Part shown: positions 5,325 through 5,523 of the stretch, piece after piece
Layout: each line of letters starts with the position of its first letter
Numbering within the stretch: position 1 is the first letter of the stretch
Assembly: GCA_016873375.1 (NCBI GenBank)
Contig: VGXJ01000130.1
Span: forward strand, 1 to 5,523
Source: Phycisphaerae bacterium
GTDB taxonomy: Bacteria; Planctomycetota; Phycisphaerae; Phycisphaerales; SM1A02
Reading direction: 5' to 3'
Length of the DNA stretch: 5,523 bases
Program-made: the position numbers and the translations under genes
The notes under the pieces: generated by a model
Told to the model about the DNA's origin: nothing
Database searches by the model: none
What the model saw: the letters and a program-made list of their open reading frames with translations, nothing else

Positions 5325-5523
5325 TCACGAACGCCAGAGCTCGCCGAGTCCTCGATGCACGGCCCATCGATTCGTCGTGGTTCGCAATTCGGCCGCGAAT
5401 CCCATGGCGACCAAGGGCGGTCCCTCGAGTTCGGCCTCGAGCCCATCGGCATCGATCCAGAGATGGACCAGCTTCACGCCCTGGCGCTCGGCCAGGGCCT
5501 CCGCCGCTGCACGCACCGTCTCG
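5325..5523 (-). CDS. Protein of unknown function, C-terminal part only
   Basis: Only the last 65 or so residues of a minus-strand gene are in the window and the frame is open to the right edge. I do not recognise the family. The visible part begins with a charged, Ala-rich helix-like stretch, then a probable strand (GVKLVHLWIDADGL), an acidic segment (EAELEGPP), a small hydrophobic helix (LVAMGFAAELRTTTNRWA) and the end GLGELWRS. Four Trp-containing or aromatic-rich positions and strongly GC-biased third codon positions argue for real coding sequence rather than a shadow. A GTG seven bases from the edge could serve as a start and give a 63-residue protein, but the frame continues beyond it and no ribosome binding site can be judged. 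It converges on the glycosyltransferase gene with 13 bases between the stops and no obvious terminator in the gap. The function and full length are unknown. Confidence 0.6.
   Translation of the reverse strand, partial: ETVRAAAEALAERQGVKLVHLWIDADGLEAELEGPPLVAMGFAAELRTTTNRWAVHRGLGELWRS

Overview
The window is GC-rich bacterial chromosome, densely coded, with no mobile elements, CRISPR or RNA genes that I can see. It carries eight genes: six complete, and one cut by each window edge. The gene content points to a Gram-negative-like, high-GC bacterium. A histone H1-like (Hc1 family) protein, a eukaryote-type adenylosuccinate lyase and an outer-membrane/LPS-style sugar gene pair together would suit Planctomycetota (perhaps Phycisphaerae) or a related phylum. 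That placement is an inference from family flavour and no marker gene proves it.

Layout from left to right. (1) A FabZ-like hotdog 3-hydroxyacyl-ACP dehydratase on the minus strand runs off the left edge. (2) Divergent from it, with about 108 bases between the starts, is a 61-residue Hc1-type DNA-binding protein on the plus strand, with a textbook ribosome binding site and a strong intrinsic terminator. (3) Facing it from the right is a minus-strand operon transcribed plsY -> purB -> isochorismatase-family hydrolase. plsY and purB overlap by ATGA and only 3 bases separate purB from the hydrolase gene, so the three are probably translationally coupled. (4) Divergent from plsY, across about 115 bases, is a plus-strand pair: a NodB-type carbohydrate deacetylase and a GT4 glycosyltransferase, again overlapping by ATGA. 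(5) Converging on that pair, 13 bases away, is the 3' end of a minus-strand gene of unknown function that runs off the right edge.

Functionally, the left and centre are mainly housekeeping: fatty-acid/acyl chain synthesis, the first acylation step of phospholipid synthesis, purine synthesis and nucleoid organisation. The deacetylase/glycosyltransferase pair looks like cytoplasmic assembly of a surface glycan or LPS-core-like structure. I see no obviously new multi-gene system. The items most worth a second look are the eukaryote-type PurB, the mixed plsY-purB-hydrolase operon, the signal-less deacetylase fused translationally to an LpcC-like glycosyltransferase, the tail-less Hc1 protein and the unrecognised gene at the right edge.
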